Shown here in pieces: positions 1 through 8,689 of a DNA stretch of 64,000 bases. This DNA is from JAUXJB01 sp965226855 (GTDB taxonomy: Bacteria > Myxococcota_A > UBA9160 > SZUA-336). Location: contig CBDDEE010000023.1 of NCBI GenBank assembly GCA_965226855.1, positions 1 to 64,000 on the forward strand, written 5' to 3'. Under the pieces are notes generated by a model. It had not been told where the DNA came from and did no database searches. It saw only the letters and a program-made list of their open reading frames with translations. The first letter of the stretch is position 1. Every line of letters starts with the position of its first letter. The position numbers and the translations under genes are program-made.

Positions 1-5
1 AAGCA

Positions 6-275
6 ATGGAGGTCTTGATCAGCGGCGCCGACCTCTCCGTGCTTCTCGCCGATAGCCGACGGGTTACCATACTGCTGGCTTGGTCCCCTCGCCTCCTCCA
101 CGCTACGCGAGAGGAGGGCGAGAAGTTCGAGCTGCTCGGAGATGGGCTAGGAATCCACCCAGACCTCGACGAGGATCTGAGCGAGCCGGGGCTTCTAAGC
201 GGGACGCCCGCACGCCCTTGTGGGACGCGGCTGACGGGAATCCTGACCAGCCCACAATTGCCGCGTCGGGGTTGA
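6..275 (+). CDS. DUF2442-family protein (possible degenerate antitoxin-like)
   Basis: An 89-residue ORF near the left edge. The central stretch, with ADSRRVTILLAW, SPRLLHAT and IHPDLDEDLS, matches the DUF2442 pattern of small proteins often encoded beside DUF4160-type partners as putative antitoxins. The family normally reads IHWPDLDEDLS; here the Trp codon is missing, an in-frame loss of three bases. The last 25 or so residues do not look like the family and may be read-on sequence. No toxin partner is visible downstream, and anything upstream lies outside the window. Family assignment is from motif recognition only; function is inferred. It may be a relic, given the decayed genes that follow. 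Confidence 0.5.
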   Translation: MEVLISGADLSVLLADSRRVTILLAWSPRLLHATREEGEKFELLGDGLGIHPDLDEDLSEPGLLSGTPARPCGTRLTGILTSPQLPRRG

Positions 276-326
276 CACGACAGCTTGCACGGAAGGCCCC
301 AGAATGTGGGCACGGAGGAAGTACGC

Positions 327-1754
327 ATGCTGGATCTGATCATTCGCGGCGGGCGGGTCGTGACGCCCGGCACGGTCGCCAGGCTCGACGTCGGGATCGA
401 GGGGGAGCAGATCGCGGCCGTCGCGGAGCCCGGCACGCTGCCGGAGAGCAGCCCCCGAGAGATCGATGCCGAGGGTCTGGTCGTGCTCCCCGGCGGGATC
501 GAGCCGCACGCGCACATCGCCCAGCGCGTCAATCTGGAATGGGCGGGCGGGCGGAGAGACGTCTACACGCAGTCGCCCGAGGCAGCGAGCCTCGCCGCCG
601 TGTTCGGCGGCGTGACGACGATCGTTGACTTCGCCACCGCACAGCGCGATCGCCCAGACGCGTCGATCGCGGAGGACGTCGAGGCGCGGACTGCGACGTT
701 CGCCGGACACTCGCACGCGGACTTCGCGTTCCACTACATCCTGTTCGGCGAGGTTTCCCAGTCGCGCATCGACCAGATCGGCGAGGCCGTCGAGGCGGGC
801 ATCGCGAGCTTCAAGGTGTTCACCACCATGGGGCCGACGCGCGTGCCGTACGGGCATCTGGGCGGGATCATGAGCGAGGTGGCGAGGCGAGGCGGGATCA
901 TGGCCATTCACGCCGAGGAGGACGACGTCGTCACCTACATGCGGCAGAAGCTCAAGCGGGAGGGCCGCGACCAGGGCTACAACCTGCCCCTCGTCCACAA
1001 CAACCTCTCCGAGGACCTCTCCTTCAGGACCGTGATCCGGATCGGCCGCCACTCTGGAGCCGCGCTTTACTTCCTTCACGTCACGGCGCGGGAAGGCGTC
1101 GACGCCATCGGCGAGGCGCGTGCGGAGGGCCACGCCGTCTACGGCGAGGCCCTCCACCACTACCTGCACTTCACTGGCGACGACTACCGCAAGCCTGAAG
1201 GCATCGCCATCCACACGTATCCCGGGCTCAAGTCGGCCAACGACCGGGACGCCCTGATGGCCGGTCTGCTCGACGGCCGCCTCTCGACGGTCGCGACCGA
1301 CGAGTACACGACGCACAAGGACGTGAAGCTTTCGGGCGCAACCGTCGAGACCGTGTGCGGCGGCCATAACGGCATCGAGACCCGGATCCCCGTCGCCTAC
1401 ACGAAGCTCGTCCACGAGCGGGGCATGTCGCTCGAGCGCTTCGCGGACGTGATCGCGACTAACGCGGCGCGGATCCTGGGGCTCTACCCGCGCAAGGGCG
1501 CGATCCTGCCCGGGAGCGACGCGGACCTCGTGCTGTTCGACCCCGAGGCGCAGAGGACGATCGCACTCGAGGACCTGCACGCCGACTCGGACTACAGCAT
1601 CTGGGATGGCTTCGCGTGTGCGGGCTTCCCGGTGATGACCCTCTTGCGAGGCAAGCTCATCGTCGACCGCGGGAAGCTGCTGGGCAGCCCGAGTGACGGC
1701 CACTGGCTGCCTCGCCGGGTCGACTCAGCGGTCCTGTCCGCCCCGACGCTGTAG
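327..1754 (+). CDS. Dihydropyrimidinase/D-hydantoinase-family amidohydrolase
   Basis: A 475-residue cytoplasmic cyclic-amide hydrolase, the usual length for the dihydropyrimidinase/hydantoinase family, which opens hydantoin or dihydropyrimidine rings using two metals. Visible signature: PHAHI with His61 and His63 as metal ligands, SFKVFTTMG carrying the lysine normally carbamylated to bridge the metals, a following AIHAEEDD, LHVTAREG with another His ligand, and TVATDEYTT with the catalytic Asp. All ligands appear present, so activity is expected. The start at 327 follows GGAGG at 314-318 and begins MLDLIIRGGRVV, the usual family N-terminus; an upstream in-frame start at 285 is less likely. 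The natural substrate cannot be read from sequence. The nearby permease of the purine-type NCS2 family (4256-5671, broken) could once have fed such an enzyme; that link is inference. Confidence 0.88.
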   Translation: MLDLIIRGGRVVTPGTVARLDVGIEGEQIAAVAEPGTLPESSPREIDAEGLVVLPGGIEPHAHIAQRVNLEWAGGRRDVYTQSPEAASLAAVFGGVTTIVDFATAQRDRPDASIAEDVEARTATFAGHSHADFAFHYILFGEVSQSRIDQIGEAVEAGIASFKVFTTMGPTRVPYGHLGGIMSEVARRGGIMAIHAEEDDVVTYMRQKLKREGRDQGYNLPLVHNNLSEDLSFRTVIRIGRHSGAALYFLHVTAREGVDAIGEARAEGHAVYGEALHHYLHFTGDDYRKPEGIAIHTYPGLKSANDRDALMAGLLDGRLSTVATDEYTTHKDVKLSGATVETVCGGHNGIETRIPVAYTKLVHERGMSLERFADVIATNAARILGLYPRKGAILPGSDADLVLFDPEAQRTIALEDLHADSDYSIWDGFACAGFPVMTLLRGKLIVDRGKLLGSPSDGHWLPRRVDSAVLSAPTL

Positions 1755-1814
1755 GAACGTACAGCTCCGGGGGCAAGATCGGTTGCACCCCGCACTCAGG
1801 GGAGTAGGTGGACG

Positions 1815-2660
1815 AGCTTCTACGCGGTGTCCCGATCCCCACATGAGGTTCGCGAACTCGCACACCAGGGGGCGCGCTATCGGGCGGATTGATGAGCTCC
1901 TCGACCAGGAAGGCTTCTGCATTAAAAAACTACGACCTGACGCGATTCACGCGCTCCTCCATCTGCTTCAACAGCTGATCGGGATGGTCGGAGGCTTCGA
2001 ACCGGGACATGTAAGCGGCCTCCAGGCCCCCCTCTATGGGGAGCGAGCCCCAGTCACCCGAAGGCCAGGCGGAATGGTACTGGACCCGGGAGCCGTTGGA
2101 GTCCGCGGCTCCAGCCACGCCGAAGGCCTTGCGCACCAGGATGGAGCACCAGGGCACCGTGGCCTGGTAGACGGACGCAAGCGCCCTTGCGCCTTGGTGA
2201 ATCGTCCAGCCTTCTCCGCCTCGAACCCGATCAGGAAGCCAGGAGTTGTCCACAAAGTGGACCCAGGGGCAGTGGAAGATCGCCGGGAGCTCCACGGAGC
2301 GGGTCACCTTCATAGAGGCGTCAGCCGTCAAGACCCCGCCGCAGTGATACGGGTCGTTGGCAAGGATCGCAACGGGCCAGCCATCGAGCCGGGCCAGACC
2401 AGCAATGGCGGAGTGGGCGAACTGCTTGCCGCCCGAGCCGTCTTGCCTCGGCCTTGCCGCTGCTCGTGCCGATCTCGTGCAGCGAGCGTCGATCAAGAGG
2501 TCGATGCGCTCGCGCACGTCGCGCGCCCGCTGCCACTCGACCTTCTCGCGTCCCCCGACCTCCATGGCCAGGGCCTCGCGCGGAAGCAGCTCGTCGAATC
2601 TCCGGCTTCCAGCGCCTCGCCTCGCGGACGGCCGAGCGAGAATGCGCGGCGGGCACAGTG
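1815..2660 (-). pseudogene. Decayed acyl-CoA carboxylase carboxyltransferase subunit
   Basis: Fragments of a biotin-dependent acyl-CoA carboxylase beta subunit (about 510 residues when complete) lie in more than one frame. In order on the minus strand: FDELLPREALAM then GGREKVEWQRA and VRERIDLLID (N-terminal region), SLHEIGTSSG in another frame, LARLDGWPVAILANDP, an LVRKAFGVAG segment, an in-frame stop near 1930, then VEELINPP and RPLVCEFANLMW near 1820-1900 in two frames. The whole is under 280 codons, so several hundred bases are missing as well as frameshifts. The overlapping 211-residue ORF (1930-2565) should not be annotated as a working gene. No biotin carboxylase subunit is adjacent. 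The pseudogene call is firm; exact ends are approximate. Confidence 0.8.
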
Positions 2661-2674
2661 TAAGATCGCGGCCT

Positions 2675-3421
2675 ATGGATGAGCTGAAGGGAAAGGTCGC
2701 CCTCGTTACCGGCGGCTCACGAGGAATCGGTCAGGGCATCGCCAAACGCTTCATCGAGGCCGGGGCCAGCGTGATGATCGTCTCGCGCAAGGCCGAAGGC
2801 TGCGAGGCGGCGGCCAAGGAGATCGGCGGCGACATCGCCTGGAAGGCCGGCAACGTGGGCCGGCCGGAGGACGCCGAGGCCTGCCTGGACGCAACGCTGC
2901 AGCGGTTCGGGGCGATCGACGTCCTGGTCAACAACGCGGCCGCGAACCCCTACGCGGGGCCGACGATCGACATCGATCTCGCGCGCTGGGAGAAGACGCT
3001 CCAGGTCAACATGACCGGACCGCTGGTGTGGACGCAGCTCGCGTGGCGCAAGTACATGCAGGAGCACGGTGGGAACGTGATCAACATCTCGTCCAACGGC
3101 GGCTACATGACGAGCCCGATCCTCGGCGCCTACAACATCACGAAGGTCGCGCTGATCCACATGACGAAGCAGCTGGCGTCCGAGCTCGGGCCCGACGTCC
3201 GGGTGAACGCGATCGCGCCAGGCGTCGTCCGCACTTATTTCTCGCGGATCCTCTGGGAAAAGGGCCGCGGCGAGGAGGTCGCTGCGCGCCTGCCGCTCCA
3301 GCGGCTCGGCGAGCCAGAGAACATCGGCGACGCCGCCGTCTTCCTGGCATCGGAGGCGAGCTCCTGGGTCACGGGCCAGACGCTGGTCGCCGACGGCGGC
3401 GCGCTGGTCTTCGACGCGTAG
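2675..3421 (+). CDS. Short-chain dehydrogenase/reductase (SDR)
   Basis: A 248-residue classical SDR, normally an NAD(P)H-dependent oxidoreductase of a hydroxyl/keto substrate. The Rossmann motif TGGSRGIG is at the N-terminus, NNAA in the middle, catalytic Ser in NISSNGG, and YNITK gives the catalytic Tyr and Lys. The C-terminal TGQTLVADGGAL is typical of FabG-like members. The start at 2675 gives MDELKGKVALVTGG, the standard N-terminus; the much longer open frame upstream to 2357 is antisense to the carboxylase pseudogene and is not coding. Substrate is unknown. The next gene is convergent on the opposite strand, so this appears monocistronic. Confidence 0.88.
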   Translation: MDELKGKVALVTGGSRGIGQGIAKRFIEAGASVMIVSRKAEGCEAAAKEIGGDIAWKAGNVGRPEDAEACLDATLQRFGAIDVLVNNAAANPYAGPTIDIDLARWEKTLQVNMTGPLVWTQLAWRKYMQEHGGNVINISSNGGYMTSPILGAYNITKVALIHMTKQLASELGPDVRVNAIAPGVVRTYFSRILWEKGRGEEVAARLPLQRLGEPENIGDAAVFLASEASSWVTGQTLVADGGALVFDA

Positions 3422-3436
3422 CGGACTCGTAACGCC

Positions 3437-4207
3437 TCAGGCGTCGATCAGGCCGAAGCGCGTCCCGCAGACGTTGACGAGGTCGTCGGACACGCGGCGT
3501 CCGCGCTTCTCCGCGGCTTCAAGCAGCCGCTTGCGGTCCACCACGGCCAGATCGATGCCGCCAAGCCCCTCGCCGCGGCCGTCTGTCGCCTCGACGAAGC
3601 GGAGACGCGCGTTCTCGAGCGGCAGCTCGTATCGCCCTTGCGCATCGTGCTCGAGCTCGATCTGCGCGATCCCGCTCCAGCGCTTTGCCAGCGAGTCCGG
3701 GTCGGGGCTCTGGAGCTCGGCCGCAACGATCTTGCTCACCACGTCGGTGCGCACCCCCGGCTTCCAGTCCGGGCCCGCGGGTGACCACGGACCTGCCGGG
3801 TCCTCGCCACCCTGGTGCCAGTCGATCTCGAAGAAGGAGCCGCCGGTGTCCTTCGGGTGCAGCTGCATGCCGCGATGGTGAGTGGACTCGAGCGGCATGG
3901 CGATGCGTACACCGAGCTCCGCGACCCGTTGCTTGCGCGGCTCGAGCTCGTCGCACTGCGTGATGACCATGTAGCCACCGTCGCCGCCGCGCCTCTCGAG
4001 ATAGCGGCCGCCCGCCGTGTTCTCCTGGAACGGCGCCACGACCTCGAGAAACTGGCTCCCGATGGGAAGCAGCGTGTTCTTGAGCCCGAAGCGCTCGACC
4101 CCAGGGTCGACGTAGCACACCTCGAGCCCGAAGATCTCCTTCAGCTCGTCGATGGTGCTCGCAAGATCGTTCGCAACCAGGCAGATCTGCCGCAGTCGTA
4201 GCCACAT
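3437..4207 (-). CDS. VOC (glyoxalase/bleomycin-resistance fold) protein
   Basis: A 256-residue protein beginning LRLRQICLVANDLASTI, the characteristic first strand of vicinal-oxygen-chelate folds, with a second VOC-like half (FFEIDWHQGG, then a C-terminal RFGLIDA). Members include dioxygenases, isomerases, glyoxalases and binding proteins. His in MQLHPKDTGG and Glu in FFEIDW may contribute to a metal site, but the full ligand set cannot be established by eye. It is divergent from the broken NCS2 permease at 4256 and convergent with the upstream SDR, so it probably has its own promoter in the 48-base gap 4208-4255. Function unknown. Confidence 0.78.
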   Translation of the reverse strand: MWLRLRQICLVANDLASTIDELKEIFGLEVCYVDPGVERFGLKNTLLPIGSQFLEVVAPFQENTAGGRYLERRGGDGGYMVITQCDELEPRKQRVAELGVRIAMPLESTHHRGMQLHPKDTGGSFFEIDWHQGGEDPAGPWSPAGPDWKPGVRTDVVSKIVAAELQSPDPDSLAKRWSGIAQIELEHDAQGRYELPLENARLRFVEATDGRGEGLGGIDLAVVDRKRLLEAAEKRGRRVSDDLVNVCGTRFGLIDA

Positions 4208-4255
4208 CGTGGGTACCTCTGCGCGGCACCCGGCCGCGCGCTGCCATTAGAATGC

Positions 4256-5671
4256 ATGCCCCCGATGCAGGTCAATCCGTCGAGATTCCTCGAGCGCTAC
4301 TTCGAGCTCGAAGAGCGAGGCAGCTCCATCCGCACCGAGCTCGCTGCGGGAACAACGACGTTCCTGACCATGGCCTACATCATCTTTGTGCAGCCGGCTG
4401 TGCTCTCCGGGCGCATGTTCGGCATCGAGACGGGGCTCGACTTTGGTGCGGTGATGACGGCGACCTATCTCGCGGCGGCGCTGGCCACCGTGATCATGGG
4501 TCTGTACGCGCGCGCTCCGATCGCGCAGGCCCCGGGCATGGGCGCGAACTTCTTCCTGGTGCTGACCTTGATCCCGGCGGCCACCGCAGCCGGCCACACG
4601 AACGCGGGAGCGGTGGCGCTCGGTGTGGTCTTCGTGGCGGGCGTCCTGTTCTTGCTGGTGACGCTGTCCGGGTTGCGCCGCGTCGTGGTGGACGCGATCA
4701 GCCCGAGCCTGCGCGGCGGGATTGCCGTCGGGATCGGGCTCTTCATCGCGTTCATCGGGCTGCAAAATGCGGGGCTCGTCGCCCTGGACCCGGTCACCGC
4801 GGTGCGGCTCAATCCGCTCTGGCTGTCGCCGGACCTGCTCGTGTTCTTTGCGGGGCTCCTGGCCTCGGCGGGGCTGCACACGCGGGGGATACGAGGCTCG
4901 ATCCTCGGTGGCATCGTGGTGGCCGCGCTCGTTGCGCTGGTGCTGCGCTTCGCCCTACCCCCCTTTGAGGTTGGAGGCGAGCGACTTGCGGAGCTCTCGT
5001 TACCCGGGTCGATCCTCTCTCTGCCTCCCGACCTGTCACCAACGCTCTTCGCGTTCGACATTGCAAGCGCCCTGTCCGTAGCGATGCTGCCCTTCGTGGC
5101 GATCTTTCTGATCATGGACCTCTTCGACACCGTATGAACACTTATCGGTGTCACTTCCGCAGCCGACCACCCAGAGGCGCAGATCCTGCCGCTTCCGGAG
5201 CGCGCGTACCTGTCCGATGCCGTCGGCACCGTCGCGGGGGCCGCGCTCGGGACCAGCACCGTCACGAGCTTCATCGAGAGCGCCACCGGCGTGGAGCAGG
5301 GCGGGCGCACCGGCTTGACCAGCCTCACCACGGCGCTGCTCTTCCTGCTCGCACTGTTCGCGAGCCCGCTCGTGGCCATGATCGGCAGCTACCCGCCGAT
5401 CACAGCACCAGCGCTGGTTCTCGTGGGCTCGCTGATGCTGCGGAACGCATCTCGCGTCGAGTGGTCTGACGCGAGCGAGGCGATCCCCAGCTTCCTGATC
5501 GCGCTCGGGATCCCGCTCTTCTACTCGATCAGCGACGGGCTCGCGCTCGGCTTCATCGCCTATCCGCTGATCAAGGTCCTCGGCGGCCGCGCGCGCGAGC
5601 TGCGCTGGCCCATGGTCGTCACTCCAGCGGTGATGCTCGCCTACGTGCTGGTGCTGCGCGGCAGCCTCTGA
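4256..5671 (+). pseudogene. NCS2 purine/xanthine-type permease interrupted by in-frame TGA
   Basis: Encodes an AzgA-type NCS2 membrane transporter, expected to import purine bases. Hydrophobic helices start at TTTFLTMAYIIFVQP, and APIAQAPGMGANFF is the family's conserved segment. The frame runs from 4256 through 5671 (471 codons, a normal length) but contains TGA at 5135-5137, codon 294. The surrounding peptide reads DLFDTV-stop-TLIGVTSAA, where the family has DLFDTVGTLIGV, so the stop sits on a conserved glycine codon and is one base from GGA. Downstream coding (FIESATG, GLTSLTTALLF) is undamaged and in the same frame, which points to a very recent nonsense mutation or a base-call error. No in-frame restart with a clear ribosome site is seen. 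Confidence 0.85.
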
Positions 5672-5739
5672 CTTTATTTTCGTCTTATATTCGCTATTGT
5701 CCTGTGGTCCTCACCCCAGATGCATGAGGACGTTCCAGG

Positions 5740-6285
5740 TTGGATTCGGAGGCTTACCGGAGGCTGGAGCAGCGCCTGGTCGCGCTGGCTCGCTCCACGG
5801 GAGCGCTGCGCGCTGCGCTGGCTCAGCTCTCGGCGTGGCTCGTCGAGCGGGAGGCGTGGAAGCCAATCGGTGCGCAGAATAGTGCACCGCAGGAGACGTG
5901 CCCGGTGGGCTGCCAGCTCGAGCCGGACGCGATCCGACTGTTTCGCGCGGTGCTGTGCACCGTGCAGAGGCGATTGGAATCGACGCTGGGGCGTTTGCCG
6001 ACCCGCGGAGAGGCGCTCGGGGCGATGCTCGACCACGCCATGGCGGAGTGGGGTGGCGATGAGGAGAAGGTGCCACGCAGGTACCAGGTCTTTGCGCGCG
6101 ACGGCTGGCGTTGCGTGATTCCGGGCTGCACCTCCATGCGGAACCTGCACGATCACCACATTCCACCATCTGCGGGGAGTGCACACCGGCCTCGTTCGCG
6201 TGACGGGTCGCGCACCCGACCGGCTGCGCTTCGAGCTGCCGCTCGCGGTCTACACATCTAGGGATCGGCTCGTGGCGGGCTGGTA
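5740..6285 (+). pseudogene. HNH endonuclease-like gene with internal deletion
   Basis: The 5' part encodes a helical N-terminal region and then the start of an HNH nuclease domain: YQVFARDGWRCVIPGCTS and NLHDHHI. In complete relatives this is followed by a segment such as FRSxGGSDE...LCxxHHLRGVHxG. Here the reading frame jumps: after HDHH the recognisable continuation HLRGVHTGLVRVTGRAPDRL is in a different frame, so some 20-25 codons and the frame have been lost. The junction carries CACCACATT next to CACCATCTG, compatible with deletion between short direct repeats. The second half of the HNH motif is therefore missing and the product cannot be an active nuclease. Start TTG at 5740 is uncertain. 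Confidence 0.7.
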
Positions 6286-6296
6286 AGCTCAAAGCC

Positions 6297-7388
6297 ATGG
6301 AGCGGGTCCGTGTGGTCTATCGCGCGCAGGTCGATGCGCTGGAAGTGGAAGCGCGGGCAGAGGCGCTGCTCCTCGAGCAGACGGTCGAGCTGCCACGGGC
6401 CGCGGTCCGGGACCCGTTCGTGAAGCGCGAGATACTGCCAACGGTTGAGAAGCTCGATCCGGATCCGCAGGGGGGCTTTCGGATCGCGCTCGGCTTTCCG
6501 GTCGCTACGACCGCGCTCGATCCGGCGCAGCTTCTGAACGTGTTGTTCGGAAACTCGTCGCTGCAGCCCGATCTCGAGCTGCTCGACGTCGAGCTTCCGG
6601 AATCGCTGCTCGAGAGACTCGGTGGGCCTCGTTTCGGGATCGCGGGCTTCCGCGCGGCGGTGGACGTCGCATCGGGGCCTCTCACGTGCACGGCCCTCAA
6701 GCCCATGGGGCTCTCCGCGGAGGCGCTCGGCGAGCTGTGTGAGACGTTCGCGCGAGCCGGGATCGACGTGATCAAGGACGATCACGGGCTCGCGGACCAC
6801 TCGTTCTGTCGCTTCGAGGACCGCGTGACGGCCTGTCAGGCCGCGGTCGAGCGAGTGGCCGATGCCACGGGCCGGCGCGCGCTCTACGTGCCGAACCTGA
6901 CCGGGACGCCGGAGGTGCTCTGGCGACAGCTCGGCTTTGCGCGGAGCCGCGGCGTGGGCGCGATCCTGGTCTCTCCCATGCTGGTCGGGCTGCCGGTGCT
7001 GTCGGAGCTCGTAAACAGGGCCGCGGGGCTGCCGATCCTGGCCCACCCGGCCCTCGGCGGGGCTCTGCGGATTGCCCCTGAGACGCTCCTCGGTCGGCTG
7101 TTTCGCCTGTACGGCGCGGACGCGGTCATCTACCCCAGCTGGGGCGGACGCTTCAGCTACAGCGCCGAGACCTGCGGGCGGCTGGCGGGGGCGCTCCGGG
7201 AGCCCTGGAAGCCATTGCGGCCCGCCCTCCCCGTTCCCGCCGGCGGCATGGCGCTCGAGCGCATACCGGAGCTCGTGGACTTCTACGGGCCAGACACGAT
7301 GCTGTTGATCGGCGGTAGCCTGTACGAGGCCGGCAATGCGCTGCTCGAGCGCAGCCGCAGCTTCGTCGAGAGGGTACGCGACGCATGA
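6297..7388 (+). CDS. RuBisCO-like protein (form IV)
   Basis: A 363-residue member of the RuBisCO large-chain superfamily, shorter than true carboxylases (about 470). Recognisable active-site segments: TALKPMGLS with Lys135 (the KPxxG motif), IDVIKDDHGLAD with Lys160 matching the carbamylated lysine and Asp162 a magnesium ligand, HPALGG with His250, PAGGMALERI and LLIGGSLYE (phosphate-binding glycines). The usual third metal ligand of KDDE is His163, so this is a RuBisCO-like protein, not a CO2-fixing enzyme. Known members act as enolases or isomerases in methionine salvage, or as decarboxylases in tetronate/apionate breakdown; which applies is unclear. Its stop overlaps the next gene's ATG (ATGA at 7385-7388), so it is translationally coupled to a cupin. 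Confidence 0.9.
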   Translation: MERVRVVYRAQVDALEVEARAEALLLEQTVELPRAAVRDPFVKREILPTVEKLDPDPQGGFRIALGFPVATTALDPAQLLNVLFGNSSLQPDLELLDVELPESLLERLGGPRFGIAGFRAAVDVASGPLTCTALKPMGLSAEALGELCETFARAGIDVIKDDHGLADHSFCRFEDRVTACQAAVERVADATGRRALYVPNLTGTPEVLWRQLGFARSRGVGAILVSPMLVGLPVLSELVNRAAGLPILAHPALGGALRIAPETLLGRLFRLYGADAVIYPSWGGRFSYSAETCGRLAGALREPWKPLRPALPVPAGGMALERIPELVDFYGPDTMLLIGGSLYEAGNALLERSRSFVERVRDA

Positions 7389-7828
7389 AGCCCGTGACCA
7401 GGTACCGGCGTGACTTCCGCTGGGACGGCGTGCCCGTGCAACCCTACAAGTCGGAGGGGACGCATTTTCGGGCCATCACCCGCCAGCTGCTGGTCGGGCC
7501 GGACGCGGGACTGGGCTGCGAGCTGCGCTACTTCGAGCTCGAGCCCGACGGCCACTCCACGCTGGAGCGGCACGAGCACCCCCATGCAGTGGTGGTCGTG
7601 CGCGGAGAGGGGAGCGTGCTCGTCGGAAGCGAGGTCTTTTCGATTCGAGCCTTCGACCTGGTCCAAGTGCCGTCTCGAAGCTGGCACCAGTTCCGGGCCG
7701 CGGACGCGAGCGAGCTCGGCTTCCTGTGTCTGGTCGACACCGAGCGCGATCGGCCGGTCCGGCCGACGGAGGTGGAGCTCCGGGCCATGCGTGCGGATCC
7801 CGAGGTCGCGGCTTTCATCCGGACCTGA
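7385..7828 (+). CDS. Cupin-domain protein coupled to the RuBisCO-like gene
   Basis: A 147-residue single-domain cupin. Conserved motif 1 is the RHEHPHAVVVVRGEG segment with an HxH metal pair, and motif 2 is around VPSRSWHQFRA with the further His. The fold binds a divalent metal and is used by isomerases, dioxygenases and lyases. It overlaps the RuBisCO-like gene by four bases and is followed 28 bases later by an enoyl-CoA hydratase, so the three probably form an operon. An adjacent cupin and RuBisCO-like protein recalls the Rhodospirillum rubrum route, where a RuBisCO-like isomerase makes methylthioxylulose 5-phosphate and a cupin removes the thiol. Whether this pair performs that chemistry is inference. 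Confidence 0.82.
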   Translation: MKPVTRYRRDFRWDGVPVQPYKSEGTHFRAITRQLLVGPDAGLGCELRYFELEPDGHSTLERHEHPHAVVVVRGEGSVLVGSEVFSIRAFDLVQVPSRSWHQFRAADASELGFLCLVDTERDRPVRPTEVELRAMRADPEVAAFIRT

Positions 7829-7855
7829 GAGACTGCTCGATACGAGGAGAACGCG

Positions 7856-8689
7856 ATGGCCTACGAGTACGAGCTGATTCGGGTGGCAGTAGAGGACGGT
7901 CTGGCGGTCGCCACCATCGACAATCCGCCCATCAACCTGATGACGACCGCGCTCTTTCGCGAGCTGCGGCACCTGGCGGAGGAGATCGAGACGGACGAGG
8001 CGATCCGGGCGCTGGTTCTGCGCAGCGCGAACCCGGATTTCTTCATCGCTCACTTCGACGTCGAGGCGCTCATCGCCACTCCCATCGACACCCAGCCGCG
8101 GCGGGAGGAGCAGCTGAACGCGTTCCACCGGATGTGTGAGCGCTTCCGCTGCATGCCGAAGGCGACAATCGCGCAGATCGAGGGACGCGTAGGAGGAGGC
8201 GGCAGCGAGCTCGCATCATCCTGTGACATGCGCTTCGGCGTCCGGGGCAAGACCGTGGTCAACCAGATGGAGGTCCCGCTCGGGATCCTGCCCGGCGGAA
8301 CGGGCACGCAGCGCCTGCCCCGGCTGCTCGGCCGCGGGCGCGCGCTCGAGCTCATCCTGGCCGGCGACGACCTGGATGCTGAGACCGCCGAGCGCTGGGG
8401 CTACCTGAACCGCACCTTTGCGGCGGACGAGATCGGCCCGTTCGTGGATCGTCTGGCGCGCCGCATCGCCTCGTTTCCCGCGGACGCCATCGGCGCCGCG
8501 AAGGCCAGCGTGGCCGCTGCAGAGAAGCCGCTCGAGGAGGGCCTGCTCGACGAGGCCTACCTCTTCCAGACCGTGCTCCGCAGCCCGGGCGCGCAGGAGA
8601 ACATGCGCCGCTTCCTCAAGCTCGGCGGCCAGACCGCCGAGGGGGAGCTTCGGATGGGGGACCTGTGCGGGGAGCTCGGCCGCGGATGA
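7856..8689 (+). CDS. Enoyl-CoA hydratase/isomerase family protein
   Basis: A 277-residue crotonase-fold protein. After the N-terminal VATIDNPPINLM, the oxyanion-hole region reads IEGRVGGGGSELASSCDMRF, and EVPLGILPGGTGTQRLPRL holds a glutamate in the position used for water addition. Crotonases hydrate, isomerise or hydrolyse acyl-CoA substrates; the specific one is unknown. The GAGGAG-like ribosome site precedes the ATG at 7856. The stop overlaps the ATG of the metallophosphoesterase (ATGA at 8686-8689), placing it in the same transcription unit as the RuBisCO-like protein, the cupin and the phosphoesterase. Confidence 0.88.
   Translation: MAYEYELIRVAVEDGLAVATIDNPPINLMTTALFRELRHLAEEIETDEAIRALVLRSANPDFFIAHFDVEALIATPIDTQPRREEQLNAFHRMCERFRCMPKATIAQIEGRVGGGGSELASSCDMRFGVRGKTVVNQMEVPLGILPGGTGTQRLPRLLGRGRALELILAGDDLDAETAERWGYLNRTFAADEIGPFVDRLARRIASFPADAIGAAKASVAAAEKPLEEGLLDEAYLFQTVLRSPGAQENMRRFLKLGGQTAEGELRMGDLCGELGRG

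Noticed and set aside
195..1703. 502-residue minus-strand ORF antisense to the hydantoinase gene
   Set aside because: It is a high-GC shadow: Arg/Val/Asp-rich with no domain, fully inside a well-supported gene.
1930..2565. Intact 211-residue carboxylase protein
   Set aside because: Sequence outside this ORF in other frames continues the same family, and half the normal protein is missing, so it is a relic.
5135..5137. TGA read as selenocysteine
   Set aside because: Family residue is Gly, in a transporter, and no SECIS-like hairpin was noticed just downstream; nonsense mutation is simpler.
7072..7308. Small ORFs within the RuBisCO-like gene
   Set aside because: Frame shadows without ribosome sites or recognisable domains.
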